From: an uncultured Maricaulis sp. | GTDB lineage: Bacteria; Pseudomonadota; Alphaproteobacteria; Caulobacterales; Maricaulaceae | NCBI RefSeq assembly: GCF_947259345.1 | Contig: NZ_CAMYLS010000009.1 | Span: 78,297 to 142,296 of the forward strand | Direction of reading: 5' to 3' | DNA length: 64,000 nucleotides | Shown here: piece by piece, positions 34,198 through 43,854 of the stretch | Numbering within the stretch: position 1 is the first letter of the stretch | Layout of the letters: each line of letters starts with the position of its first letter | Program-made: the position numbers and the translations under genes | The notes under the pieces: model-generated | What the model was told of the DNA's origin: nothing | Databases searched by the model: none | Seen by the model: only the letters and a program-made list of their open reading frames with translations

Positions 34198-35892
34198 ATG
34201 CAGGAACCCCTTGCCTTGCAGGTCAGGCAGCGCTTGCGCCCGTACATTACGGCGCTGGCCGGATTTTCGCTTGCCTCGAACATCCTGCTCCTGGTTTCGC
34301 CGCTCTATATGCTCCAGGTCTATGATCGCGTGCTCTCCTCGGGCTCGATCGATACATTGATCTGGCTGTCAGTGTTGGCCGTCTTTCTGCTCGGAATCTA
34401 CGGCGCAGCAGAAGCCGGGCGGCGGCGCGTGAGTGCGCTTGCCGGGCAGGAGCTGGACTCCTTGCTGATTCCGCTCGCCTTCTCGCGGTTTGAGTCGGAT
34501 TCGGGGCAGCCAAATCTTGCGCGAGACCTCGGGTCTGTGCAGCGCATACAGACCGCCCTTCAGTCCGGTAGTCTTATGCCGTTCGCGGATCTCCCATTCG
34601 CGCCGCTTTTCCTGGTCGTGCTCTTCTTGATCCATCCGGTTCTCGGCGCCATCGGCCTCGTCGGCGCTATCGTCGTGTTTGCCGTGGCGGTCACGGCCGA
34701 GCTCACCACGCGCCAGGCCGGGCAGTTCTCCCAGGGCGCCTTGCGAAATGCTGGCGATTTCGCCACCGGCCTTGAGCGTCAGCGCTCGGCTATGGCGGCG
34801 ATGGGCCTTGTGCCGGCCGCCTATCGACGCTGGCGCGCAACCCAGGAGGCCGGTCAGGGTTTCTCGCTGGATGCCGCCAAGCAAGACGGCAAGTTTTCTG
34901 CAATCTCTCGATCAACCCGACAGGTTTTGCAGATTGGTGTTTTGGGCGGCGGGGCCGCGTTGGCCTTGAGCCAGCAAATCTCACCCGGCGCCATTGTGGC
35001 CTCCTCAATCATTCTGGCCCGGACATTGGGGCCGATCGACCAAATCGTGGGCGGCTGGCGCAACACCATTCAGACCTGGTCAGCGTGGAAAGGGCTGATG
35101 GAGCGACTGGATGGCGCTGAAGCGGAGCCACAATATACCCCGCTTCCGCGCCCGGAACCGGACCTCAAGCTGGACCGCCTTTCGGTCACAGTTCCCGGTG
35201 CCGAAGGCCCACAAATCCGGCCTTTCAGCTGGAGCGCCAGCGGCGGGCAATTGATTGCCGTGACCGGTGGGAACGGGGCGGGCAAAACGACCCTGCTTCA
35301 GACCCTGGCCGGAGCCTGGCAGCCCGGCTCTGGGACCATTAGCCTGGGCGGGCGAAATCTTCACGACTGGCCCGGCCCCGATCGCGGCCGGCATGTCGGT
35401 TATGTCCCTCAGGATGTTGAACTCCTGCCAGCGACGGTCGGTGACAATATCGCGCGCCTCGGCGAAGCGGATACCGACGCCATTATTGCCGCGGCGCGCG
35501 CTGCAGGTGCCCATGAGACAATCCTTGCCCTGCCGGAGGGCTATGACACGCGTGTCGGACCGGGCGGTACCCACTTGTCCGCCGGACAACGCCAGGTGAT
35601 TGGTCTGGCGCGGGCGCTGTATGGCGATCCGGTCTTGCTCCTGCTCGATGAGCCGACGGCCAATCTTGATGCCGCAGCCGCGCCGGGCCTGATCAATGCC
35701 CTGCGTCAGACCGCCGACCGCGGTGCCATCATTCTTGCGGCGACCCACGATCGGCGCGTCATTGAACGCGCCAAAACGGTACTTCTCGTCCGTAACGGCG
35801 ATGTCATGGCGGCGCCGGCGGCGCAATTCCTGAAGCTGGCAACCGGGCCCGGCGCGGGTGGGCAGGCAGCCGGTCGCGGAGGGGCCGCCTGA
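34198..35892 (+). CDS. Type I secretion ABC transporter, permease/ATPase
   Basis: A 564-residue inner-membrane half transporter of the PrtD/AprD type. It powers export of RTX substrates directly to the outside. The membrane domain begins RLRPYITALAGFSLASNILLLVSPLYMLQVYDRVL, typical for this class, without the C39 peptidase. ATPase motifs are GGNGAGKTTLLQTLAG (about residue 357), LSAGQRQVIGLARAL and LLLLDEPTANLD. ATG 34198 has GGGAG upstream. A small hairpin (CTGCACC/GGTGCAG, 34146-34164) lies in the leader. HlyD, TolC and the RTX protease follow in the same direction. Confidence 0.93.
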   Translation: MQEPLALQVRQRLRPYITALAGFSLASNILLLVSPLYMLQVYDRVLSSGSIDTLIWLSVLAVFLLGIYGAAEAGRRRVSALAGQELDSLLIPLAFSRFESDSGQPNLARDLGSVQRIQTALQSGSLMPFADLPFAPLFLVVLFLIHPVLGAIGLVGAIVVFAVAVTAELTTRQAGQFSQGALRNAGDFATGLERQRSAMAAMGLVPAAYRRWRATQEAGQGFSLDAAKQDGKFSAISRSTRQVLQIGVLGGGAALALSQQISPGAIVASSIILARTLGPIDQIVGGWRNTIQTWSAWKGLMERLDGAEAEPQYTPLPRPEPDLKLDRLSVTVPGAEGPQIRPFSWSASGGQLIAVTGGNGAGKTTLLQTLAGAWQPGSGTISLGGRNLHDWPGPDRGRHVGYVPQDVELLPATVGDNIARLGEADTDAIIAAARAAGAHETILALPEGYDTRVGPGGTHLSAGQRQVIGLARALYGDPVLLLLDEPTANLDAAAAPGLINALRQTADRGAIILAATHDRRVIERAKTVLLVRNGDVMAAPAAQFLKLATGPGAGGQAAGRGGAA

Positions 35893-37202
35893 TGGCAGAC
35901 CGGAACCAAGGGGCGGGCGTGATGGGCGATCGCTTTGTGCGCCGTTCAGCGTTGGTCTGTCTTGTTGGGCTTGGCGGTTTCCTCGCCTGGGCCGGCTTCG
36001 CGCCGCTGGCCGAAGGCGTGCCGGCGGCCGGACAGATCGTGGTCGAGAATGACCGCCAGGTTGTGCAGCACCTTGAGGGCGGAATTATCCAGGAATTGCT
36101 GGTGCGTGACGGTGACAGGGTAGAAGCGGGCGAGCCCTTGCTGACCTTGCAGGAGACGGCGTCTGAGGCGGTCCGCGATGAATTGCTTCAGGAGATCGCC
36201 ACCCTGACCGGCTCCCAACAGCGCCTTGCCGCATTGCGCGACGGGCGCAACGAGCCGGACTTTTCGCCCCTCGATGCGCTCGAACTGACTGCGGCTCAGC
36301 GCGAAGCGGTCGTGACGCGCCAGAGTGATCTATTCCGCCAGCAAACCCAATCCTTCCGGGCCGATCTCACAGTTCTGACCGCTCGCCGAGACGGAGCCCA
36401 AGCCTCGCGGCAGCTACACGCCCAGCAAATAAATGTCACCCGGCGCGTGCTCTCGGCTGCCGAAGATCAGCTCTCCCTGATGCGCGAGCGCTATGAGCGT
36501 CAGATGGCGCGGCTCGATGAATTGCGCGGGATGGAACGCGATGTCGCCACGCTGGAGGCGGATATCTCCCGATTGCGGACGGAAGCACAGCAGGCGGCGA
36601 CACTCGAGGAGGATCTGACCGGGCAGATCGCACAGACTGAAGCGGCATTCCTGCGCCAGGTGTCCGCGGATCAGCTCGAGGTTCGCAGCCAGCTCGAGCA
36701 GGCGACCGAGCGCCTGTCCGCCGCTCAGGATGTACTCAACCGGTCTGTCGTTCTGGCGCCGCAGGGCGGCGAAGTCCTCAATCTGCGCTTTGCGACGCGT
36801 GGGGGCGTTGTTCGCCCGGGCGAAGCCATTCTCGAGATCGTGCCTGCATCCGGCGAAATGACGGCTTCGGTGCGTATTCAGCCAGCGGATCGCGCTGCCG
36901 TCTATGAAGGCCAGGCCGTCCGTACACGCGTCACGGCTTACAAGAGCTGGATGACGCCGCGCCTTGACGGCGAGGTGATCAGCGTGAGCGCGGACCTGAA
37001 GACAGATCAGAATACTGGCGCTTCCTATTACGAGGTCCGAATCCGCATTCCGGCCGATCAGGCGGCACGGCTCGGTGAGCTGGACGTGATCCCCGGCATG
37101 CCGGTTGAAGTCTTTATCTTCTCTGGTTCGAGCCGGACCACGCTGGACTATCTCCTCGAACCGATCAGCGAGTCGCTCTTCCGCGGCGCGCGGACCGGGT
37201 GA
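35892..37202 (+). CDS. Type I secretion membrane-fusion protein (HlyD/PrtE family)
   Basis: A 436-residue periplasmic adaptor joining the ABC ATPase to TolC. One N-terminal membrane helix (ALVCLVGLGGFLAWAGFAPLAEG), a lipoyl half-motif VVQHLEGGIIQELLVRDGDRVEAGEPLLTL, a long coiled coil (about residues 95-270), the second lipoyl half with APQGGEVLNLRF, and a beta-barrel (RTRVTAYKSWMTPRLDGEVISVSAD). The start overlaps the ATPase stop (TGATG). The length matches family members. Confidence 0.93.
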   Translation: MADRNQGAGVMGDRFVRRSALVCLVGLGGFLAWAGFAPLAEGVPAAGQIVVENDRQVVQHLEGGIIQELLVRDGDRVEAGEPLLTLQETASEAVRDELLQEIATLTGSQQRLAALRDGRNEPDFSPLDALELTAAQREAVVTRQSDLFRQQTQSFRADLTVLTARRDGAQASRQLHAQQINVTRRVLSAAEDQLSLMRERYERQMARLDELRGMERDVATLEADISRLRTEAQQAATLEEDLTGQIAQTEAAFLRQVSADQLEVRSQLEQATERLSAAQDVLNRSVVLAPQGGEVLNLRFATRGGVVRPGEAILEIVPASGEMTASVRIQPADRAAVYEGQAVRTRVTAYKSWMTPRLDGEVISVSADLKTDQNTGASYYEVRIRIPADQAARLGELDVIPGMPVEVFIFSGSSRTTLDYLLEPISESLFRGARTG

Positions 37203-37206
37203 CTCC

Positions 37207-38544
37207 ATGACGATGAGCCGCGTCTTCCCCACTCTGCATAATGCAGCCCTTTCGGCCGGGGTCGGGCTGGCAATCATGTCATCGCCGCTACAGGCGCAGT
37301 CTCCGTCAGCCGAATGTCTTTCCTTTGTTCACGCCCTGCAAATTGCCGCCGAGCGCGCACCGGAAATCGACGGTGCCCTGGCCCGCCAGGATGAAGCTGC
37401 CGCGGATTACCGCGAAGCCGAATCCTTGCGTTTGCCTCAGGTTTCTACCTTTGGCCGTAGTGCGTCCGGGGATAGCGGGCTGACCGGTAGCCAGATCGAG
37501 AACCAGGTCGGCTTGCGCATATCCCAGCGTTTATGGGATTTCGGCGATTCCCGCTACGCGATGGAGGCGGCGAACAGCACGATCGAGCAGCGGACGTTTG
37601 AGCTGCGGGCCCAGGAGAGTGCTGCATCTGGACGGTTGGCAGACGCGTATCTTACGCATCTGGAAGCCGAGGCCATGATGGATGTGATCGTCGATCGACG
37701 GGCGTATTTTGAACGCCAGCGCGCGTCAGTCGAAGCCCTGTTGTCGACCGGCGGTGCCACGCGAGCGGACAATGCCCAGATTGCCGCCCAGGTGGCGCAG
37801 GCCGAGGCCGATGTGCTGGAGCTTCGTTTCATGCGCGATCGCGCTGCGACGCGAATTCGCGAGTATACCGGCTATGCCCCGGACGCGTTTTGTGATGCCG
37901 AGGCCGCCGGCGAAGACCTTGAGCGGGCGCTTCGGGGCATTGCGAGCATCAATGATGCCGTGGATATGACCTTGTCCCAAAATCCCGGACTCGCGGCTCA
38001 AGCGGAAGCCGTGCGTGTTCTGGATGCCCAGCGTGAGAGAGCCCGCCGCGGCCGCCTTCCGGTCGTCGAGGCGGTCGGTATTGCCTCCTATGTCTATGAC
38101 GACTTTAGCGAAACATGGGATGCACGGGACCGGATCGGCGTGGACCTCTCGATGCCGCTCTATACCGGTGAGGCGCTGCAAGCGCGGAACGAGCGCGCGA
38201 TAGCGCGGATGGAGCAGGAAGAAAGCGGCCTTCGCAGCCTGCAGCGCGAACTGCGCGAGCAGGCAGAGATCGCGTTTCGTCGGACGATATCGTTGCAAGC
38301 CCAGCTCATTCGCCGAGAAGCCGTTGCGCGGTCACAGTTTGAGTATTTTGACGCCATTTCGGGCGAATTCGAGTTCGGCCTCGGGACGTTACCCGACCTG
38401 ATTGATGCGCGCCTGGGATATGAGCGCGCGGAACTGGATGTGATCAGTGCCCGCTTTTCGCTGCTGCGCCAGCGTCTGGAGCTGATGAGTCTAACCGATC
38501 GGATGCCGCGACCGCGTGATCGTGGCGTCCGCGAGACGCCTTGA
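37207..38544 (+). CDS. TolC-family outer-membrane channel of type I secretion
   Basis: A 445-residue trimeric outer-membrane/periplasmic duct. Signal peptide (LSAGVGLAIMSSPLQAQ) follows ATG 37207, four bases after the adaptor stop. Two internally repeated OEP units are visible, with long helices (IENQVGLRISQRLWDFGDSR; RIGVDLSMPLYTGEALQAR) and the second-unit LGTLPDLIDARLGYERAELDVI. It completes the export duct for the metalloprotease encoded 230 bases downstream. Confidence 0.92.
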   Translation: MTMSRVFPTLHNAALSAGVGLAIMSSPLQAQSPSAECLSFVHALQIAAERAPEIDGALARQDEAAADYREAESLRLPQVSTFGRSASGDSGLTGSQIENQVGLRISQRLWDFGDSRYAMEAANSTIEQRTFELRAQESAASGRLADAYLTHLEAEAMMDVIVDRRAYFERQRASVEALLSTGGATRADNAQIAAQVAQAEADVLELRFMRDRAATRIREYTGYAPDAFCDAEAAGEDLERALRGIASINDAVDMTLSQNPGLAAQAEAVRVLDAQRERARRGRLPVVEAVGIASYVYDDFSETWDARDRIGVDLSMPLYTGEALQARNERAIARMEQEESGLRSLQRELREQAEIAFRRTISLQAQLIRREAVARSQFEYFDAISGEFEFGLGTLPDLIDARLGYERAELDVISARFSLLRQRLELMSLTDRMPRPRDRGVRETP

Positions 38545-38774
38545 CCGCATCCGGGCGGCGGTCAACTTTAGTGTATCGCCACTCTGTGGTGATCGGGAAA
38601 TTCTGTGATGCTTCGCCGGTACGCCGGGCACAATCCGACACTGTCGGGACGGAAGCTGGGGTGCCGGGCCGTAATTGGTCTTGGTGAATGACCATTGTGG
38701 ACGAACCAGGCGCAGCACCGTTGCTGTCTCGCGGGTTCGAGCTGCGAAACACTAGATCGTCGGGAGAGATCACT

Positions 38775-41700
38775 ATGCCTGCCATGAAAAAGACAAGCCG
38801 GGGCAATCTTGCCCGAAATGCATTGCTGACGACGGCGATGGCCACCAGCGGAGCGGTACTCTTGGCGGGTGGGGCTCAGGCGCAGGACAATGCGACAGGA
38901 GCCCCGGACGGATATTCGCCGATTTCTGAGGTTGATGGTGTTTCGCGTGTTGCGATGGGGGCTGACGGTTCCGTCGAGCTCGTGATGACCGATGGCCGAA
39001 CCGTCCTGATCGCGGCGGAAAATGTCAGTGTCGTGGATGGTGTGGTTTACCTCGCCGACGCTGCGCTTGAGGCCAATGCGCTGATGGGCGCCAGCGCTAC
39101 AGCGGCAGCGGGCGGTGGCGGCGGTGCCATCCTGGGCGTCCTTGGCGGTGCCGGGTTGCTGGGAGCTGCGGCGGGCGGCGGCGGTGGCGGCGGTGGTGGC
39201 ACAACGACGCCTCCACCTCCGACGAACACTAACCCGCCTGTTTTCAGCTCCGCGACGACCGCGGATGTCGATGAAAACACAACGGGCACTGTCTATACGG
39301 CAACCGCGACAGACGCGGATGGCAATACGGTCACCTTCTCGATTGCGGGCGGTGCCGATGCGGGCCTGTTCTCCATCAATGGCACGACCGGTGCCGTCAC
39401 CTTCAATGCGCCACCGGATTTCGAGAATCCGGGCGATTCCGGTTCCGACAATGATTATGAAATCACGATCCGTGCCTCGGATGGGGTCAATACAACCGAT
39501 CAAACCGTGACCATCAGCGTCGGGGATGTGGACGAGAGCCCGACGATCACCTCGTCGGCGAGTGCGGCAGTTGATGAAAACAGCTCCGGCACAGTTTACA
39601 CAGCAACGGCGACGGATCCCGAGGGCGCGTCCCTCACCTACAGCCTGAGTGGCACCGATGCGGCCCTGTTCGCGATTGATGCCAGCACCGGTGCCGTCAC
39701 CTTCCTTGCCGCGCCCGACCATGAAAACCCGGCGGATGCCGATGGCGACAATGTCTATGACATCACCATCACCGCTTCGGATGGCACCAATGACGTCACG
39801 CAGGATGTCGCGATTACGGTCAATCCGGTTGAAGAGGGGCCGGCGTCCTTCACTTCCGCTACCACCGCGAGTTACGACGAAAATGGCACTGACGTGGTCT
39901 ATACGGCGACGGCAACAGATCCGGACAATGATACGATTACCTATTCGCTCGGTACGGGGGGCGATAGCGCATTGTTCTCGATCGATTCCGGTACGGGCGA
40001 GCTGAGCTTCATCGCCGCGCCGGATTTCGAGGCACCGGCAGATGGCAATGGCGATAACGTCTACGAAGTTGATATCCGGGCCAATGATGGCACGGCATCC
40101 ACAACGCAGACGGTCTCGGTAACCGTCAATGATGTCAATGAAGCACCTTCGATTTCGTCTGGCGCCTCCGCTTCGGTCGCCGAGAACTCTTCCGGAACAG
40201 TGTACACGGCGACAGCGTCCGACCCGGAGGGCGCGGCCCTTTCCTATTCTTTGACAGGAGCCGATGCGGCCCTGTTCACGATTGATGCCGGTACGGGCGC
40301 GGTGAGTTTCATCGCCCCGCCTGACTATGAGGCGCCTCTCGATAGCGATGGCGACAATGTATACGAGATCACGGTGCGAGCCTCGGACGGAACGAACACA
40401 GCGACCCAGGGCGTCTCCGTTACAGTGACCAATCTCAATGAATTCGCTCCGGTTTTCACGTCAGCCGCGACCGATTCTGTGGCGGAGGATACAGCGGGCA
40501 GTTTTTACACGGCGGCCGCCACAGATGGGGATGGCGACACCCTGACCTATTCCATTGCCAGTGGCGGTGACGGGGCCTTGTTCCAGATTGATGCCGCAAC
40601 TGGCGAGCTTCGCTTTGTTGCAGCGCCCGATTTCGAAAATCCCGGCGATGGCAATGGCGATAATGTGTACGAGCTGACGATCCAGGCATCGGATGGATCG
40701 AGCACGACGAGTCAGAGCTTGACCGTGAGCGTCACCAATGTGAACGCGGCACCGGTGATCACCTCTGCCTCGGCAACCAATTTTGCGGAAAATGGCGCGG
40801 GTGTTGCCTATACAATTATCGCGACGGACGGTGATGGCGACGGCATCACCTATTCGATCGGTGGCGCTGATGCGGCGCTGTTCACGGTCGACGCCGGCAC
40901 CGGCGCTGTCAGTTTCGTCGCACCGCCCGATTATGAAGCGCCGACCGACAATGGTGGCGACAATATCTATGACATTACCGTAACCGCATCTGACGGCGTC
41001 CTGTCCGATACGGAAAGCGTCGCCATAACCGTGACCAATGTGAACGATGTCGCGCCTGTGATTACATCGGCGGCGAGCGCCTCCACCGCGGAAAATAACG
41101 CCGGCACAGTATACACGGCAGCTGCAACCGACGCGGAAGGTGACGCCATCACCTACACGATCACCGGGACTGATGCCGCCCTGTTCCAGATCAATGCGAC
41201 GACAGGTGCTGTCAGGTTCCTCTCGCCGCCGGACTTCGAGAGCCCGGCGGACAATGGCGCAGACAATGTCTATGATTTCACGGTCATCGCGTCTGATGGC
41301 TCACTCACCGACACGCAGGCGGTTGCTATCACCGTCACCAATGTCGACGAGTCAAACGCACCGGTCTTCTCGTCCGCCGCAAGTCAGTCAGTGTCTGAAA
41401 ACCAGACCTCTGCCTATGTTGCGGTGGCGTCCGATCCGCAAGGCGACAGTGTTTCCTACTCGATCTCCGGAACCGATGCGGGCCTGTTCTCGATTGACAC
41501 CTCCACCGGTGAAGTGACGTTCAATACGGCCCCGGACGCGGAAGCGCCAGGCGATAGCAATGGTGACGGAAACTACGAGTTCGTCGTCACCGCCAGCGAC
41601 GGCTCGGCGACCAATGATCTGTCGGTCACGGTCAGTGTCGATGACATTACGGATGCGGCCGAGGTCCCGGACAACGACACGACTGAAATCAGCATGGTTT

Positions 41701-43649
41701 CGGGTGGCTCCTATGTCGGCAATCTGGAGACCGCCGGCGATGAAGACTGGATCCGGGTCGAACTGGTGGCCGGTCAACGCTATGAGTTCAACCTGACAGG
41801 CACCGGCGCCGAGGAAGTCGAGGATCCCTATATCCGCCTCTTCGACGCGTCCGGGAACTTGATCGCCGAGAATGATGACATCTCGCTCGGTTCGATCCGC
41901 GACAGCCGTTTGGCCTTCACCGCGGAAACCTCGGGAACCTATTATATCGAGGTCGATTCCTGGGATGGCGGGTCCGACGATGAGCGAACCGGGGAATACA
42001 CGTTTGAATTCCACCATGTGGACCCGCTGAGCGCGTGGAACTACCAGGAAATTGGTGACTATCTGAATGCCAATGGCTTCGGGGGGCTTCAATGGGACCG
42101 GTCGACCGGAGATTCGATCTCGGTCAACATCACCGGGCTCACCTTGGCAGGCCAAACCCTCGCGCGGGCAGCGCTGCAGTTATGGACCGATGTGACCGGC
42201 ATCACCTTCAATGAAGTTTCGGTCGGTGGCGAAATCACTTTTGATGATGAGGAGGAGGGTGCTTTTGCGGGGCCGGATTCGACCTCAGGCGGCTTTATCA
42301 CTGCGGCAAGCGTCAATGTCGGGACGGATTGGCTTGATACTTACGGCAGTAACCTCGATGGCTACTCCTTCCAGACCTACATCCACGAAATTGGCCACGC
42401 ACTCGGTCTGGGCCATGGCGGGCCGTATGATGGCTCCGCCGATTATGCGGTAGACGCGATCTATCTCAATGACTCCTGGCAAGGCTCGGTGATGTCGTAT
42501 TTCTCACAGAATGAGAATACCTATGTGAATGCGTCATTCGGCTATGTGATCGGGCCGCAAGTCGCTGACATCATTGCTGTTCACGATATGTATGGAGCCT
42601 CTACCACAACGCGGACGGGCGATACGGTCTATGGCTATAACTCAACGGCCGGGAACACGATTTTCGACGCGACTGCGTTCTCCAACCCAGTCAGCTTCAC
42701 CATTTTCGATTCCGGGGGTGAAGACACGATGGACTATTCCGGGTCAGGCGCAGACCAGATCCTTGATCTCCGCGAGCAGGCCTATTCCAGCGTTCAGGGC
42801 CGGACCGGCAATGTGGGCATCGCCAAGGGCACGGTGATCGAGAATGCGATCGGCGGCGGCGGTGATGACGTGTTCATCGGCAATGATGCCGACAACACGC
42901 TGACCGGCAATGGCGGATCCGATACGTTCTACGCCTCCGGTGGAACCGATGTTTTCGATGGCGGCAGCGGTAATGATACCGCGGTCTTCTCGGGTGCGGC
43001 GGGCGATTACTCGGTCACGACCAACGGTTCCGGCAATACGGTTGTGACCGACAATCGTGCGGGCTCGCCGGACGGTGTGGTCGAGCTGATCAGTGTCGAG
43101 ACAATCACCTATGATGGCTCGTCCAGTCATCCGGAGTATTTCGGTGATCCGGACAATGCGGGACAGGAAGGTCTCGATACGGACAAGATGCCGGAACTGG
43201 CGCCGATCGATCCGCGCTTCGTCTGGAGCGAGGAGGGAGGACGCCCGGAGATGGTCTCGCTCAGCGACGTGAAGGAGGGCGATCATGGCCCTCATATCTA
43301 CCCGCATCTGAGTGATGGCGACCTCGCATATCTGGAGTCACTGAGCGGAGATGAGGCCAATACCCGGCTTGCCTTTGACAAGAATGCCGAGACTGTCCAG
43401 GTCATGCGGGAGCTGGTCTTCGACAAGGCCAATGATGTCGACATCACGGAGTCTTGGGAAAAGTCGGGCCCGGTCATGGAGCCTCTGACTCTGCCGGAAG
43501 CAGCTGACTTGGCACTGGCCGCGAGCCTCAACGCGCACGTAGCCGGTTTCGAGTCAGACGGGCCAAGCGACGACTTCCTGGATGTGTTCGACGCCCGCGA
43601 TGCTCAAATGCTGGTTCTGTCCGACGAGGCCGCGGACGGCTGGGCTTAG
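38775..43649 (+). CDS. Giant secreted cadherin-repeat / serralysin-like RTX metalloprotease
   Basis: A 1624-residue mosaic, starting at ATG 38775 with GGGAGAG upstream. Order: a signal-peptide-like start (ATSGAVLLAGGAQAQ); a beta-rich module to about residue 105; TAAAG and a glycine-rich hinge (109-150); eight cadherin-like repeats (about 155-962); a PPC domain (DEDWIRVELVAGQRYEFNL, about 990-1080); and a peptidase M10 domain with zinc motif HEIGHALGLGH (1204-1214) and Met-turn SVMSYF (Met 1240). Then come RTX nonapeptides (GGGGDDVFIGNDADN, GGSGNDTAVF, about 1360-1405) and an acidic C-terminus of about 200 residues. The preceding ABC-HlyD-TolC genes are the likely exporter. The role may be adhesion plus proteolysis (inference). 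Confidence 0.92.
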   Translation: MPAMKKTSRGNLARNALLTTAMATSGAVLLAGGAQAQDNATGAPDGYSPISEVDGVSRVAMGADGSVELVMTDGRTVLIAAENVSVVDGVVYLADAALEANALMGASATAAAGGGGGAILGVLGGAGLLGAAAGGGGGGGGGTTTPPPPTNTNPPVFSSATTADVDENTTGTVYTATATDADGNTVTFSIAGGADAGLFSINGTTGAVTFNAPPDFENPGDSGSDNDYEITIRASDGVNTTDQTVTISVGDVDESPTITSSASAAVDENSSGTVYTATATDPEGASLTYSLSGTDAALFAIDASTGAVTFLAAPDHENPADADGDNVYDITITASDGTNDVTQDVAITVNPVEEGPASFTSATTASYDENGTDVVYTATATDPDNDTITYSLGTGGDSALFSIDSGTGELSFIAAPDFEAPADGNGDNVYEVDIRANDGTASTTQTVSVTVNDVNEAPSISSGASASVAENSSGTVYTATASDPEGAALSYSLTGADAALFTIDAGTGAVSFIAPPDYEAPLDSDGDNVYEITVRASDGTNTATQGVSVTVTNLNEFAPVFTSAATDSVAEDTAGSFYTAAATDGDGDTLTYSIASGGDGALFQIDAATGELRFVAAPDFENPGDGNGDNVYELTIQASDGSSTTSQSLTVSVTNVNAAPVITSASATNFAENGAGVAYTIIATDGDGDGITYSIGGADAALFTVDAGTGAVSFVAPPDYEAPTDNGGDNIYDITVTASDGVLSDTESVAITVTNVNDVAPVITSAASASTAENNAGTVYTAAATDAEGDAITYTITGTDAALFQINATTGAVRFLSPPDFESPADNGADNVYDFTVIASDGSLTDTQAVAITVTNVDESNAPVFSSAASQSVSENQTSAYVAVASDPQGDSVSYSISGTDAGLFSIDTSTGEVTFNTAPDAEAPGDSNGDGNYEFVVTASDGSATNDLSVTVSVDDITDAAEVPDNDTTEISMVSGGSYVGNLETAGDEDWIRVELVAGQRYEFNLTGTGAEEVEDPYIRLFDASGNLIAENDDISLGSIRDSRLAFTAETSGTYYIEVDSWDGGSDDERTGEYTFEFHHVDPLSAWNYQEIGDYLNANGFGGLQWDRSTGDSISVNITGLTLAGQTLARAALQLWTDVTGITFNEVSVGGEITFDDEEEGAFAGPDSTSGGFITAASVNVGTDWLDTYGSNLDGYSFQTYIHEIGHALGLGHGGPYDGSADYAVDAIYLNDSWQGSVMSYFSQNENTYVNASFGYVIGPQVADIIAVHDMYGASTTTRTGDTVYGYNSTAGNTIFDATAFSNPVSFTIFDSGGEDTMDYSGSGADQILDLREQAYSSVQGRTGNVGIAKGTVIENAIGGGGDDVFIGNDADNTLTGNGGSDTFYASGGTDVFDGGSGNDTAVFSGAAGDYSVTTNGSGNTVVTDNRAGSPDGVVELISVETITYDGSSSHPEYFGDPDNAGQEGLDTDKMPELAPIDPRFVWSEEGGRPEMVSLSDVKEGDHGPHIYPHLSDGDLAYLESLSGDEANTRLAFDKNAETVQVMRELVFDKANDVDITESWEKSGPVMEPLTLPEAADLALAASLNAHVAGFESDGPSDDFLDVFDARDAQMLVLSDEAADGWA
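39237..41658 (+). repeat. Eight tandem cadherin-like repeats within the protease gene
   Basis: Eight units of about 300-306 bases begin near 39237, 39540, 39840, 40143, 40446, 40749, 41052 and 41358. Each encodes the scheme xITSxASxxxxENxxGTVYTA, DGDxxTYSIxGxDAALF, IDxxTGAVxF and an Asp-rich calcium-binding DxDGDNVYDITVxASDG. Units are alike but not identical at the DNA level, so slippage is not very recent. Confidence 0.9.
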
Positions 43650-43656
43650 GTTGAAG

Positions 43657-43748
43657 GCGGGGAGGCGCACTGGGTCTCCCCGCTCGCCTGTCCTGCCAAG
43701 TTGTGGAGTTTTCAATGCTTATGGGGGCTGTTGCGCAGCCCCCCATTG
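43657..43748 (+). terminator. Two hairpins after the protease gene
   Basis: GCGGGGAG / CTCCCCGC (43658-43665 with 43677-43684) starts eight bases after the stop. A second stem, GGGGGCTG / CAGCCCCC (43724-43731 with 43737-43744), follows. Neither has a proper U-tract, so termination here is plausible but not certain; they may also protect the 3' end of the message. Confidence 0.4.
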
Positions 43749-43854
43749 GGGCAAAACACCTTCGTTCAAGAGCATGCTTGACTTGGCGTATCGGCAGGGT
43801 GCGGCCAGAATGAAATGAGCGGCGCTTTACGCGTCGACTTGGGGAGACTGGCGT

